Source of the DNA: Candidatus Aminicenantota bacterium
Lineage (GTDB): Bacteria > Acidobacteriota > Aminicenantia > Aminicenantales > Saccharicenantaceae
Assembly (NCBI GenBank): GCA_014360005.1
Contig: JACIYI010000005.1
Location: 1-64,000 of the forward strand
DNA: 64,000 nt
Reading direction: 5' to 3'
Each line of letters begins with the position of its first letter. Within the stretch, counting starts at the first letter, position 1. The translations under genes were made by a program, and so were the position numbers. Below are positions 18,463 through 27,686 of this stretch, one piece after another. The notes beneath the pieces are model-generated. The model was not told the DNA's origin. It made no database searches and worked only from the letters and a program-made list of their open reading frames with translations.

Positions 18463-18497
18463 AAACCGGATGAGGGTTATTGGCCCTCATCCGGTTT
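18463..18497 (-). terminator. Terminator of the GNAT-to-fabZ operon
   Basis: A perfect 14-bp stem (AAACCGGATGAGGG against CCCTCATCCGGTTT, 7-nt loop) is followed on the minus strand by TTTTTCTTT. The upstream arm lies inside the last codons of fabZ and the stop codon is in the loop. It may also slow plus-strand transcription leaving the LolA-like gene. Confidence 0.85.
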
Positions 18498-18926
18498 GCT
18501 GGCTTTCATCAATCCGGCCGTCAGCCGGCCTTCAGCCACCACTTCCCCTTCGACCAGGGCCTGGGCGGAAAAATAATAGAATCCGGCTTTTTGTCGCAGT
18601 AATTGCACCGACAATTTTAACTGGTCGCCGGGGACGACAGGCTTCCTGAACTTGGCCTCTTCCACTTTACTCATGACCATGACCACCGATTCCGGGTCCG
18701 GGAGAGAATGGTAGAGAAGAATGCCTCCGGCCTGGGCCAGAGCTTCAATGATCAGAACGCCGGGCATCAGCTTCAAACCGGGGAAATGCCCGGTGAAGAA
18801 AGGCTCGTTGTAGGTTACATTTTTAAGGGCCAGGATGCTTTGGCCCGGGTTCAACTCCAGAACTCTATCTACCAGGAGAAATGGGTACCGATGCGGCAAC
18901 CACTTCTCGATCTGTTCGGCTTTCAT
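18477..18926 (-). CDS. fabZ: 3-hydroxyacyl-ACP dehydratase FabZ
   Basis: This 149-residue cytoplasmic enzyme dehydrates (3R)-hydroxyacyl-ACP in fatty acid elongation. It carries LPHRYPFLLVDRV and the catalytic segment GHFPGLKLMPGVLIIEALAQ, which holds the active-site His and Glu, at normal family length. It is last in a nine-gene minus-strand run and follows skp by about 20 bp. In many Gram-negative bacteria lpxD sits between skp and fabZ, and lpxA follows fabZ. Both are absent here, so fabZ may serve general fatty acid synthesis. Confidence 0.95.
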   Translation of the reverse strand: MKAEQIEKWLPHRYPFLLVDRVLELNPGQSILALKNVTYNEPFFTGHFPGLKLMPGVLIIEALAQAGGILLYHSLPDPESVVMVMSKVEEAKFRKPVVPGDQLKLSVQLLRQKAGFYYFSAQALVEGEVVAEGRLTAGLMKASKPDEGQ

Positions 18927-18947
18927 ATCCGTAGAAACCGGCCGTCT

Positions 18948-19484
18948 TTACTTGGCCGGGGCTTTGCTGGCATCGTACCTCTTGATGACTTCCTGGGTCA
19001 GGTCCACCGCCGGAGAAAAATAAAGCACACCGCTTTCTCTGAGGTCCAGAATCAGGTCCAGTCCTTTTTCCTGCCCGAGTTTATTGATGATGGGCATGAC
19101 TTCACTCTGGATGCGCATGTACAGCCTCTGGGTCAGTTCCTGGATGTCCTTCTGGGCATCCTCGGCCATTCTCTGCCTTTCGGTTCTTTTCCGGTCGAGG
19201 TCAACACTCAGAGACAGGATGGCTTCCTGGGTCATGGTCAGCTGCTGGGTGCTGAGTCGGCTTTCCAGCTGCCTGATCTGGTCATCCAGCTTGGACAGGT
19301 TCTGCTGGGTCTTCCGGTTTCTTTCTTCCAGCTGGGCAATGGCTTTCTTGCCCTCGGCTGATTTTTCCAGGATTTCCTGGGAATTGATCAAACCGATCTT
19401 AATAGTTTGCTGGGCCCGGGCCAGCAGGCTGCAGGTAATCAACATCGTCACCAGGAGAAAAACTGTCGTCAGTCTTTTGTACAT
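18948..19484 (-). CDS. skp: Skp/OmpH-family periplasmic chaperone
   Basis: This 178-residue protein has a signal peptide (MYKRLTTVFLLVTMLITCSL to about ARAQ). A short beta segment (TIKIGLINSQEILEKSAEGKKA) is typical of OmpH/Skp. Long heptad helices (QLEERNRKTQQNLSKLDDQ onward) form the coiled-coil prongs. Skp trimers hold unfolded outer-membrane proteins for delivery to the Bam complex, which fits its place directly after bamA. AGGAGG is well spaced for the ATG at 19484; a TTG six bases upstream is too close to it. Confidence 0.93.
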   Translation of the reverse strand: MYKRLTTVFLLVTMLITCSLLARAQQTIKIGLINSQEILEKSAEGKKAIAQLEERNRKTQQNLSKLDDQIRQLESRLSTQQLTMTQEAILSLSVDLDRKRTERQRMAEDAQKDIQELTQRLYMRIQSEVMPIINKLGQEKGLDLILDLRESGVLYFSPAVDLTQEVIKRYDASKAPAK

Positions 19485-19557
19485 TTCCAATCCTCCTAAA
19501 AATAGTCGTTCTTAATTTTACACTTTTCTCGCCAAAATATAAAGATGTTCCGCTCCC

Positions 19558-21879
19558 TCAGAAGGTGGTCCCCACCGCGAAGCGGAAAGCGAAATTGGAA
19601 TCGTCGAGATAAATTTTTCGGTTATTGTAAGCGAAGATCAGCCGGAAAGGCACCCGCAGAGCCGGCACGAACACCCTAACTTCCAGGCCGGCCGAGGTAA
19701 ACATGTTCTTCGGGCTGAATTTTTCCGACTGGAGCAGGGCGTTGCCGGCATCATAGAACAGAATGCCGTAAAGCGGCCCGCCCAGCGGGACTATGTATTC
19801 CAGGTTTAACACCAGCGATTTCACCCCGCCGATGAGGATATTCTTTTCATCACGGGGACCGATGGTGAAATATTCATAACCGCGGATGGACTGTTCGCCG
19901 CCCAGGAAGAACCTTTCCCAGTAGGGTACCTCATGGTCGCCGATGGGCTTGATGAACTGATACTCAATGTGCAGGCCCAGGACATGGTTGGAAAACAAGG
20001 GTTGATAACGGGCAAATTCCAACCTCGGTCGGTAAAGGTGGACATCACCTCCCAGGAAGCTGCCGGCAAAGCGGAAGGCGAGGTTGTACATGGTGCCGCG
20101 GCTGGGGGTCAGCGGGCTGTCTATAGTCGAGCGGTACAGGATGGGTTCCAGGGCGCTGACGAAATATTTGCCGGGATAAAAATAAGGATTGTAATAATAT
20201 TGCTGGCCCTGTTCATCTTCGTAACTGGGGATTTCCATGATCTGCTTCTGGAAGCTGTAATTCAGGTTAAACCTCCAGTAGCCATAAACCCGGGTACCGA
20301 ACATCAACCTCATGCCCTTGGCAAACTGGTTGTAAAGATAGGGGATGGTGATTTTGCGGTCAAAAACGTTGAAGCCGAGGGTCATGGGCTTGTCGAAAAT
20401 GTAGGGCTGGCTCATGCCAAAGCTGTAGTTCTTGACTCTCTTGCCGTGCTGCAGGGTCAGGTCCAGGGTTTCTCCAGTCCCAAGGAAATTAACGGTAGAA
20501 TAACTGAAGGCTATAAAGGTGCCTTCGTAGCCGCTGTAGCCAGCTGTGAATTGAATATTGTTGCGCTGCAGCTCTTTAACGTTCAGGATAACATCAATCT
20601 GGGATGGCTTTTCCGGGTCGGGCTTGATGTCCGGCTCTTTCTCCACGTCCACCAGGCCCAGCTGTTTCAGGCGCAGCAGGCTGTCCTTGAAAACGGCCAG
20701 GCTGAAGCGGTCCCCTTCCCGCAGCAGGAACTCCCGCCGCAGCACCTTGTCCTTGGTGAAGGTATTTCCCTTGAACTCCAGCCGCCGCAGGAAAGCCACT
20801 TCCCCTTCCTGGATGTTGAAGGTGACGTTGACTACCTTGTTCCTGGGGTCCAGGTTTTCCACCGGGATAATCTGGGCATAGAGGAAAGCAAAATTGCGGT
20901 AACTCTCGCCCATGGACTCGACCGTCTTTTCTCGCTTCTTGGAACTGTAAATCTCACCGGGCTGCAGCTTGACCAGCGTCCGCAGGTACCGGGTGGTGAA
21001 AAACTTGTTGCCTTCGATCTTGATTTCGCCGGTGCGGTAAACGTGACCGGGTGCGACCGGGATGACAATCCGCATCATCTTCTGCTTGCTAAACAGCACA
21101 TTCTTTCGGGTAATTTCCTCGAGGCGCGGTTCGCCCACCGTGGCTTCCATGTAGCCGTATTCCTGCAGTTTCTTCTTGATTTCGGCTAGGTTGTCTTCCA
21201 GCTTATTCTTCTTGAAGACGTCCTTGTTGGCGATCCAGTTGATCAGGCTGTGCTGTCGGTTGTCTTTCATGGCTTCGATCAGGAAGCTATCGGGAATCTT
21301 GGTCCGGCCCACGAAGACCACTTCCCCCACCCGCAGCCTGGCCCCCTCATCAATCCGGAACACCAGGTCGACTTCGTTGTTGGCCTTGGTCACCAGTTCA
21401 GCTTCAATACGAGCAGCCTGCAGGCCCTTATCCTCCAGCAGCTCTTTAATGGTTTTCTTGGCTTTCTGCACCCGGTAGGGGTTGTAATGAGAATGGGCGG
21501 CTATGTACTCGTCTTTTTCCTTGAGCTTGTTAACGATATCGTTTTCTTTTACTTTCTTGCCAGCCCGGAAGACTACGTTCTTGATAACCGGGTTTTCCTC
21601 AACGAAAATCCTGATGATTTTGCCCCTGGTTCCGTCCTGTTCCTCAATGCGCAGGTTGGAGAAAAAGCCAGTTGACCAGAGAACCTTGAAATCCTTTTTC
21701 AGCAGGGCTTCATTGTAGAAATCACCTTCCCGTGATGACAGGTAGTAGATGATGGTATCCTGGGAAATTCGGTCGTTGCCGATGACTTCAATCTTCTCGA
21801 TAATTTCCTGGGCAGACAGGGAAGCAGTGGCAAAAATTATTAATATAAATATAACCAGGCCAAGTCTTCTCATTGACAT
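19558..21879 (-). CDS. bamA: Outer membrane protein assembly factor BamA
   Basis: This 773-residue Omp85-family protein inserts beta-barrels into the outer membrane. A signal peptide (MRRLGLVIFILIIFATASLS) leads into a run of POTRA domains in the first 420 residues or so (IEKIEVIGNDRI, VVFVGRTKIPD, GEIKIEGNKFF, RRLEFKGNTFT). The C-terminal barrel includes GGEQSIRGYEYF, resembling the conserved VRGF/Y lid-lock motif, and ends in an aromatic residue (VGTTF). An ATG at 21873 is an equally possible start. It is followed by skp, its usual partner. About 86 bp separate it from lolD, so it may also have its own promoter. Confidence 0.96.
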   Translation of the reverse strand: MSMRRLGLVIFILIIFATASLSAQEIIEKIEVIGNDRISQDTIIYYLSSREGDFYNEALLKKDFKVLWSTGFFSNLRIEEQDGTRGKIIRIFVEENPVIKNVVFRAGKKVKENDIVNKLKEKDEYIAAHSHYNPYRVQKAKKTIKELLEDKGLQAARIEAELVTKANNEVDLVFRIDEGARLRVGEVVFVGRTKIPDSFLIEAMKDNRQHSLINWIANKDVFKKNKLEDNLAEIKKKLQEYGYMEATVGEPRLEEITRKNVLFSKQKMMRIVIPVAPGHVYRTGEIKIEGNKFFTTRYLRTLVKLQPGEIYSSKKREKTVESMGESYRNFAFLYAQIIPVENLDPRNKVVNVTFNIQEGEVAFLRRLEFKGNTFTKDKVLRREFLLREGDRFSLAVFKDSLLRLKQLGLVDVEKEPDIKPDPEKPSQIDVILNVKELQRNNIQFTAGYSGYEGTFIAFSYSTVNFLGTGETLDLTLQHGKRVKNYSFGMSQPYIFDKPMTLGFNVFDRKITIPYLYNQFAKGMRLMFGTRVYGYWRFNLNYSFQKQIMEIPSYEDEQGQQYYYNPYFYPGKYFVSALEPILYRSTIDSPLTPSRGTMYNLAFRFAGSFLGGDVHLYRPRLEFARYQPLFSNHVLGLHIEYQFIKPIGDHEVPYWERFFLGGEQSIRGYEYFTIGPRDEKNILIGGVKSLVLNLEYIVPLGGPLYGILFYDAGNALLQSEKFSPKNMFTSAGLEVRVFVPALRVPFRLIFAYNNRKIYLDDSNFAFRFAVGTTF

Positions 21880-21966
21880 AACTTTATACCATATCAGCGG
21901 CCATTTTTCAAAGAATCAGGCCGGCCTGGGACTGGTTGAGCGAAAGTTACCGGCCTCACACCACTA

Positions 21967-22686
21967 TTAACCTGCCAGGCCCTCAAAAAGTTTCATCCGA
22001 CCGGCTTCCAGAACGTAAGCCTTATGGCAGAACCGAGCGATTCTTTCGTTGTGGGTGACCAGGATGGATGACAATCCCTTCTTCCGGTGCAGGTCTATTA
22101 TAAGCTGAAGGATACGCTCGCCAGTTTTCCAGTCGAGGTTACCGGTGGGCTCATCGGCCAGCAGCAGGCCCGGACCTGTAACCAGGGCTCTGGCCACGGC
22201 TACCCGCTGCTGCTCGCCCCCGGAGAGCTGGGCCGGCCGGGCTCCTGCCCTGGAGCTCATTCCCACTTCCTCCAGTGCTTGGGCCGCCCTGTCCAGGGCC
22301 TCTTCCCGGCTGCGGCCGGCAATTAACAGAGGAATGGCCAAATTTTCCAGGGCCGAGAATTCCGGCAGCAGGTGGTAAAATTGAAATACGAAACCGATAA
22401 ACCTGTTTCGTAACAGGGCGATTTCCGCCGGACTCTTTTCCCACAGGTCTTCACCCCGCAGTAAGACCCGACCTTCCGTGGGCCTATCCAGTCCACCGAT
22501 TATATTCAGTAAAGTGGTCTTGCCCACGCCGGACACGCCCATCACTGCCACCAGCTCGCCGGCCCGGAGTTCAAAATCAAGGCCCTCAAAAACCCGCAGC
22601 CATTGGTTATCAGGCAGGGGGTAGGCTTTCCCCAGGTTTTCTGTTCTGACTATTACCTGGTCGTTTTCCGTCAGCATCTTATTCAT
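21967..22686 (-). CDS. lolD: LolD-type ABC transporter ATP-binding protein
   Basis: This 239-residue ATPase should power extraction of lipoproteins from the inner membrane. Walker A (GVSGVGKTT), the ABC signature (LSGGEQQR), Walker B (LLLADEPT) and the downstream THN switch are intact. It belongs to the LolD/MacB/FtsE group and lies 14 bp downstream of its presumed permease. An ATG three codons later (22677) could also serve as the start. The pair probably forms a lipoprotein releasing complex. Confidence 0.92.
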   Translation of the reverse strand: MNKMLTENDQVIVRTENLGKAYPLPDNQWLRVFEGLDFELRAGELVAVMGVSGVGKTTLLNIIGGLDRPTEGRVLLRGEDLWEKSPAEIALLRNRFIGFVFQFYHLLPEFSALENLAIPLLIAGRSREEALDRAAQALEEVGMSSRAGARPAQLSGGEQQRVAVARALVTGPGLLLADEPTGNLDWKTGERILQLIIDLHRKKGLSSILVTHNERIARFCHKAYVLEAGRMKLFEGLAG

Positions 22687-22700
22687 CTTTACTGGTCCGG

Positions 22701-23918
22701 CTATTCATATTTCAGCGCCTGAACCGGGTCAATCCTGGCCGCCCGGCGTGACGGGAACACGGTTGAAATGAAGGTTATGGCCAGGGTGACCAGGACAATC
22801 AGGGCCAGGTCCAGGGGCTTGGCGTGAAACGGTACGTAGGAAATCTGGTAGATATCGACCGGGACCTTGATCAGCTTGAAGGTATTGGCCAGCCAGCACC
22901 AGGCCAGGCCCAGTACCAGGCCCAGGCTGGTTCCCACCACTCCGATGATGGCTCCCTGGAGAAAAAAGATTTTCCTGATGTTGCGGGCGGTAGCCCCCAT
23001 GGCCATAAGCACCCCGATATCCCTGGTTTTTTCCATGACCATCAGCACCAGGCTGGCGATGATGTTCAGGGCTGCCACCACCACGATCAGGGTTATGGTC
23101 AGGAAAAGCAGGGTTTTTTCCAGTTTAAGGGCAGAGAAGAGCGAGCGGTTGAGTTCCATCCAGGTGGTGATGTAGATTCCGGGGCTGGTCAGCCGGTAGA
23201 TTTTTTCGGCCACCTTGTCCGCCTGGAAAATATCCTTGATCCTGACCTGAAGGTAGGAAACCCTGGCCGGCAGGTTGAAAAGCTTCTGGGCCAGGTCGAG
23301 AGAGACTAGGGCGGTAGAAGAATCAAATTCATACAGACCTGAATCAAAGAGCCCGCTCACCCTGAAGGTCCTGGTCCGGGGCAGCAGTCCGATTGGAGTT
23401 AACCGTCCCGATGGAATCAGGACGTTGACCGGGTCTCCCACCGTCACCCCCAGACTGGCGGCCAGGTCCTTGCCCAGGATGATTTCTTCCTGGGACTCGG
23501 GCGCCGGCAGCTTGCCGGCCAGCAGGTGCTGCAGCCAGCCGGCTACTCTGGTTTCTTCCTCAAAATCCAGCCCTTTCAACAGGGCTCCGGCAGTGCGGGC
23601 CGGGCCCAGTACCAGAACGGTGTTATAAATAACCGGAGTAACCGCTTCTATCTCCGGTATCCGGCCGATTTCAGCCGCCAGCTCCCGATAATTTTTAAGG
23701 CCCTCCCCCGACAAATCAGAGACCATCAGATGGGAGGTGGCTCCCAGAATCCTGGCCTGGACATCTTCCTGAAACCCGGTGATGAGCGACAGGGCGATAA
23801 CCAGAGCCATAACTCCGATAGTCACACCGAGGATGGAAACGGAAGTGATCACAGAAATAAAGGCCTGCTTCCGCCTGGCAGTGAGATAGCGGCGGGCCAG
23901 GAATAATTCGAAACTCAT
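22701..23918 (-). CDS. LolC/LolE-type lipoprotein-releasing permease
   Basis: This 405-residue inner-membrane protein starts with a cytoplasmic segment (FELFLARRYLTARR) and a first helix (TSVSILGVTIGVMALVIALS). A periplasmic domain of about 200 residues follows, then three C-terminal helices with the FtsX-type pattern (MEKTRDIGVLMAMGAT, PSRRAARIDPVQALKYE). This is the architecture of LolC/LolE. Only one permease gene is present, so the transporter may be a homodimeric LolF-like complex with LolD (inference). It sits 26 bp after lysS and 14 bp before lolD. Confidence 0.9.
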   Translation of the reverse strand: MSFELFLARRYLTARRKQAFISVITSVSILGVTIGVMALVIALSLITGFQEDVQARILGATSHLMVSDLSGEGLKNYRELAAEIGRIPEIEAVTPVIYNTVLVLGPARTAGALLKGLDFEEETRVAGWLQHLLAGKLPAPESQEEIILGKDLAASLGVTVGDPVNVLIPSGRLTPIGLLPRTRTFRVSGLFDSGLYEFDSSTALVSLDLAQKLFNLPARVSYLQVRIKDIFQADKVAEKIYRLTSPGIYITTWMELNRSLFSALKLEKTLLFLTITLIVVVAALNIIASLVLMVMEKTRDIGVLMAMGATARNIRKIFFLQGAIIGVVGTSLGLVLGLAWCWLANTFKLIKVPVDIYQISYVPFHAKPLDLALIVLVTLAITFISTVFPSRRAARIDPVQALKYE

Positions 23919-23943
23919 TTCCGGTTCACCTGCAGCCCTGTCC

Positions 23944-25464
23944 TCAACGCGGTTTGAGCAGCGGGAAGAGAATCACTTCCCGGATTGATTTCTTATTGGC
24001 CAGAATCATGGTCAGACGGTCGATGCCGATGCCCTCGCCCCCGGTGGGCGGCAGACCGAATTCCAGGGCCTCGACGTAATCCAGGTCAACCAGATGCGAC
24101 TCCTCATCCCCGGTCTGGCGCATGGCGGCCTGTTCCTCAAACCTCTGGCGCTGCTCGAAGGGGTCGGTCAGCTCGGAAAAAGCGTTGGCGATTTCCATGC
24201 CGGCTATTATCAGCTCAAACCGGCAGGCTTCTTCGGGGTTGGCCGGGTCAGCCTTGGCCAGGGGCGATATTTCCCGAGGCGGGTTGATGATAAAAGTCGG
24301 CTGAACAATCTTATCCTTGACCAGCTTATCAAAAATTACGTCCAGGGCCCGGGCGTAGGTGGTCGGTTTCTTATCAGGCGTCAGGCCGGCGGCTACCTCC
24401 ATCAGGTCAGCCGGGTCAGCCAGCCGGGACGGGGCCAGGCCGCTGAACTGCCTGATGGCCTCCAGGTACTTCAACCTTTTCCAGGGCCTCTTAAAGGAAA
24501 TAGTTTCTTCTCCATAAGGGAATTCTTCCTGGCCATGAATTTCTTGGGCCAGGTAAACGAAAATTTCTTCGGTCAGGTCCATCAGCTGGTGGTAATCGAC
24601 GTAAGCCTGGTAGAACTCCAGCATGGTGAACTCCGGGTTGTGCTGGGAGTCCACACCCTCGTTGCGGAAACTGCGGTTGATTTCATAAACCTTTTCCAGG
24701 CCGCCGACCACCAGCCGCTTGAGGTAGAGCTCGGGAGCGATGCGCAGGTACAGGTCTATTCCCAGGGCATTGTGGAAGGTTTTGAAAGGTCTGGCCAGAG
24801 CGCCACCCGGAATTATCTGCATCATCGGTGTTTCTACCTCTATGAAACCCCGGTCTTCAAAAAATTTTCTCAGCCCGCTGACAATCTGGCTCCTGATCCT
24901 GAAGGTCTGGCTTGCCTCCGGGTTCATGATCAGGTCCAGGTATCTTTTCCGGTAGCGCAGCTCTACATCCTGCAGCCCGTGCCATTTCTCCGGGAGCGGA
25001 TGAAACGACTTGGCCAGAAAGCTATACTTCTCGGCCAGGATGGTCAGCTCCCCGGTCCTGGTCCGGAACAGCCGACCTTCAATCAGCAGGACATCGCCGA
25101 TATCAAAAAGGTCAAAGAGTTCATAATTTTCCCGGCCGACCAGGTCTTCCCGGAGGTAAACCTGGAGTCGATCGCGGCAATCGGCGATATGGAAAAAGGT
25201 GGCCCGGCCCATTTTTCGGATAGTCATAATCCGGCCCGGAACCTTGACCTGGTAGTTCTTAGCCTCCAGTTCTTCCTTGGTCAGCGGAGAAAAGTCCCGC
25301 ACCACCTCAAACACCGAGTGGCTGACCTCGGCTTTATGGGGAAAAACCTCCAGGCCTTTTTCTCTTAGCTTCTTCCATTTCTCCAGACGGATTAGTTCCT
25401 GGTCACTCAATTCTTCCTGGACCAGTCTCAGTTCCCGGTCCTTTCTGTCCTGTTCTTGGCTCAT
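23944..25464 (-). CDS. lysS: Lysyl-tRNA synthetase, class II
   Basis: This 506-residue cytoplasmic enzyme charges tRNA-Lys. The N-terminal OB-fold ([21 protein letters not shown]) is followed by class II motif 1 ([15 protein letters not shown]), motif 2 ([22 protein letters not shown], quoted only in part of its run) and motif 3 ([13 protein letters not shown]). The length is normal. The ATG has GAGAGGT just upstream. A tRNA-Lys(CUU) gene lies near the other end of the window. It is in the operon that links ribH, nusB and the Lol and Bam genes. Confidence 0.96.
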   Translation of the reverse strand: MSQEQDRKDRELRLVQEELSDQELIRLEKWKKLREKGLEVFPHKAEVSHSVFEVVRDFSPLTKEELEAKNYQVKVPGRIMTIRKMGRATFFHIADCRDRLQVYLREDLVGRENYELFDLFDIGDVLLIEGRLFRTRTGELTILAEKYSFLAKSFHPLPEKWHGLQDVELRYRKRYLDLIMNPEASQTFRIRSQIVSGLRKFFEDRGFIEVETPMMQIIPGGALARPFKTFHNALGIDLYLRIAPELYLKRLVVGGLEKVYEINRSFRNEGVDSQHNPEFTMLEFYQAYVDYHQLMDLTEEIFVYLAQEIHGQEEFPYGEETISFKRPWKRLKYLEAIRQFSGLAPSRLADPADLMEVAAGLTPDKKPTTYARALDVIFDKLVKDKIVQPTFIINPPREISPLAKADPANPEEACRFELIIAGMEIANAFSELTDPFEQRQRFEEQAAMRQTGDEESHLVDLDYVEALEFGLPPTGGEGIGIDRLTMILANKKSIREVILFPLLKPR

Positions 25465-25499
25465 CTGGCACCTCTCGGTTGGCAGCAGTCTGAACTGAC

Positions 25500-25928
25500 T
25501 CAGCCCTCATCCGGGGGAGGCGGGTTCTGGAGCCGGCGGTTGACCCCGTCCAGAATGCCATTGACAAAATTGGCCGCTTCCTGCCCGGAATATTTCTTGG
25601 CGATTTCTATGGCCTCGTCCATGATGATCGACGGGGCCAGGTTCTTTTCGTAAAGCATCTCAAAAACGGCAATCCGCAGGATATTGCGGTCCACCGTGGC
25701 CATCCTCTCCAGCCGCCAGTGGCGCGAAGCCTGCTGGATAACCCGGTCGATTTCGGCCCGGTGCTCCCAGATTCCCCGGACCAGCCACTCGCTGTATTCC
25801 CTGGTCTCGGCCGGGACCTTCTGCCGGGCCCAGTAATCCTTCAGGACAGGCGACAGGTCATCGCTCGTGAACTCCAGCTGGAACATAATCTGTAAAGCAC
25901 ACTCCCGGGCTTTTCTTCTTTTTCCCAT
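25500..25928 (-). CDS. nusB: Transcription antitermination factor NusB
   Basis: This 142-residue all-helical RNA-binding protein works with NusE (S10) on boxA sites, mainly for rRNA transcription. It shows the usual ends of the family: an N-terminal RRKARECALQIMFQLEF segment and a C-terminal VNGILDGVNRRL helix. It follows ribH by 21 bp, a very common pairing in bacteria. Confidence 0.95.
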   Translation of the reverse strand: MGKRRKARECALQIMFQLEFTSDDLSPVLKDYWARQKVPAETREYSEWLVRGIWEHRAEIDRVIQQASRHWRLERMATVDRNILRIAVFEMLYEKNLAPSIIMDEAIEIAKKYSGQEAANFVNGILDGVNRRLQNPPPPDEG

Positions 25929-25950
25929 GGCCTGAAATCTTTCCTGGACC

Positions 25951-26421
25951 TTACTTGAGTCTGGATTCCTGCAGCAGGTTCAACATCTCCACCAGGGCCA
26001 TGGCCGCATTATAACCCTTGTTGCCGGCCTTGGTCCCGGCCCGCTCAATGCCCTGCTCCATGGTTTCCACTGTCAGGATGCCGTAAGACACCGGCAACCC
26101 CCCTTCCAGGGCCACCTGGGCCAGACCTTTGGTGACTTCGGCGCTGAGGAAATCAAAGTGGGGTGTTTCTCCCCTGATCAGGACACCCAGGCAAAGTATC
26201 CCGTCTACCTGTTTTTTCTGGGCCAGTTTCTTGGCCACCAGGGGTATCTCAAAAGCCCCGGGAACTTTATATATGGAAATACTGGCTTCTTCGGCCCCCA
26301 GCTTTTTAAGGGCTTCGATTGCTCCCTCCAGCAGGTGGCCGGAGATAAACTGGTTAAAACGGCTGAGAACAATACCAATCCTGTAGCCCTTCGCCTGCAG
26401 TTTGCCTTCATAGACTTTCAT
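25951..26421 (-). CDS. ribH: 6,7-dimethyl-8-ribityllumazine synthase
   Basis: This 156-residue enzyme joins 5-amino-6-ribitylaminouracil with dihydroxybutanone phosphate in riboflavin synthesis and usually assembles as a shell. Seen are SRFNQFISGHLLEGA, YKVPGAFEIPL, CLGVLIRGETPHFDF and NKGYNAAMALVEM, all core lumazine synthase segments. The ATG at 26421 has AAAGGAG just upstream; an upstream in-frame extension would run into the GNAT gene and is rejected. No other rib genes are in the window. Confidence 0.95.
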   Translation of the reverse strand: MKVYEGKLQAKGYRIGIVLSRFNQFISGHLLEGAIEALKKLGAEEASISIYKVPGAFEIPLVAKKLAQKKQVDGILCLGVLIRGETPHFDFLSAEVTKGLAQVALEGGLPVSYGILTVETMEQGIERAGTKAGNKGYNAAMALVEMLNLLQESRLK

Positions 26422-26440
26422 CTTTATCTCCTTTGGCCGA

Positions 26441-27562
26441 TCAAATCGGCTTTTTTTCATAGATCCTGTATTTCTTGTATATTTTACCACCTATGGAAGC
26501 GGTAAATCTATTGATGGCTTCATTATCTTCCAGCTGCCAGGAGGTTTCGGCCCATTCATAGCCCCTGGCTCTGGCCCGCCGTTCCAGTTCATCGTAGAGT
26601 AGATAGGCCAGACCGGTATGCTGGAACCGGGGCAGGACACCGAACACCACCGCCCTCATTCCCTTGATTTGGCGGCGGTTAAATAGCAACTGCAAAAAAC
26701 CGAAGGGCAGCAGCCGGCCGTTCAGTTCTTTAATTATTTCATTGTAATTGGGCAGGCCGAAAGCAAAACCTACTTCCTGTCCTTCGTGCATGGCAAAAAC
26801 CACCAGCTCCGGGTCGGCAAAATGCCTCAATCTCTCAGCCATGAAGTCCATTTCCTTCTCGGTCCAGGGCACAAACCCCCAGTTGCGCGACCAGGCCTGG
26901 TTGTAGATGTAGGCCACCTTCCGCGTTTCCTCGTATATTTTTTTCATGTTAACCGGGCGCAGGCCAAAAGAGTGAGCCGACCTGATTTTTTCCAGCACCG
27001 CCCGGACCTTCTCCTGAGTCTCATGTTCCTTGGTCATGTAAAAAGCATAGAGGTCTTTGGCCTTGATCAACCTGGCCTTTTCCATCAGCTCTATGTAATA
27101 CGGTGGATTATAGGGCATCATGACCACCGGCGGGCGGTCGAAGCCCTCCAGAAGAAAAGCGCAATCATCATTCATGGAAAGGTTCATCGGACCGCGCAGG
27201 ATTTCCATCCCCCGGTCTTTCCCCCACCTGGCCACCGTTTCCAGCAGGCTGCGGGCCACCTCCAGGTCGTTATAGCTCTCGTAAAGACCGAAAAAGACTA
27301 CCTTTTCCTGATGGAATTGGTTGTGGCGGTGGTCGATGATGGCCGCAATCCGCCCCAGCACCCGGTCAGCCTGGAGAGCCAGGAACAACTCCATTTCGGC
27401 ATGTTCAAAAAAGGGGTTCTTCCGGCGGTCGAGCTTGTTCTTAATCTCAAACAGGAGCGGCGGCACCCAGTTGGGGTCGTTCTTATAGATTTCCCAGGGA
27501 AACCTGAGGAATGATTTCAGGTCTTTTTTACCAACCACCTGCTTTATCTTAATATTGCTCAT
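26441..27562 (-). CDS. GNAT-fold acetyltransferase-like protein, function unknown
   Basis: This 373-residue cytoplasmic protein belongs to a widespread uncharacterised GNAT-like family. Typical segments are FPWEIYKNDPNWVPPL, KNPFFEHAEMELFLA, DHRHNQFHQEKVVFFG, RGPMNLSMNDDC and MMPYNPPYY. A C-terminal acyl-CoA-binding-like stretch (VFGVLPRFQHTGLAYLLYDEL) is followed by WAETSWQLEDNEAINRF. The ATG at 27562 is preferred because conservation begins there; the ribosome-binding site is weak. It appears to be first in the nine-gene operon, with a promoter directly upstream. The acceptor is unknown. Confidence 0.8.
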   Translation of the reverse strand: MSNIKIKQVVGKKDLKSFLRFPWEIYKNDPNWVPPLLFEIKNKLDRRKNPFFEHAEMELFLALQADRVLGRIAAIIDHRHNQFHQEKVVFFGLYESYNDLEVARSLLETVARWGKDRGMEILRGPMNLSMNDDCAFLLEGFDRPPVVMMPYNPPYYIELMEKARLIKAKDLYAFYMTKEHETQEKVRAVLEKIRSAHSFGLRPVNMKKIYEETRKVAYIYNQAWSRNWGFVPWTEKEMDFMAERLRHFADPELVVFAMHEGQEVGFAFGLPNYNEIIKELNGRLLPFGFLQLLFNRRQIKGMRAVVFGVLPRFQHTGLAYLLYDELERRARARGYEWAETSWQLEDNEAINRFTASIGGKIYKKYRIYEKKPI

Positions 27563-27590
27563 CCAAGCACCCTTGAAATAGTTTTTCCTG

Positions 27591-27619
27591 ATTTTACCAG
27601 AAGTCTCTTTTTTTTTCAG
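27591..27619 (-). promoter_or_regulatory. Candidate promoter of the GNAT-to-fabZ operon
   Basis: On the minus strand CTGAAA (27619-27614) is separated by 17 bp from TAAAAT (27596-27591). It lies about 30 bp upstream of the first gene. The -35 box matches at only four positions. Confidence 0.45.
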
Positions 27620-27640
27620 CAATTAATTATCAAAGCAAAG

Positions 27641-27668
27641 TTGAATTGTCCTCAGGGTTAATGATAAA
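27641..27668 (+). promoter_or_regulatory. Candidate promoter of the Lon-family gene
   Basis: TTGAAT (27641-27646) is separated by 16 bp from GATAAA (27663-27668). It lies just upstream of the protease ATG and back to back with the GNAT operon promoter. Both boxes match in four positions only, and the leader would be short. Confidence 0.35.
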
Positions 27669-27686
27669 AAATAAGCAGGAGATAAC

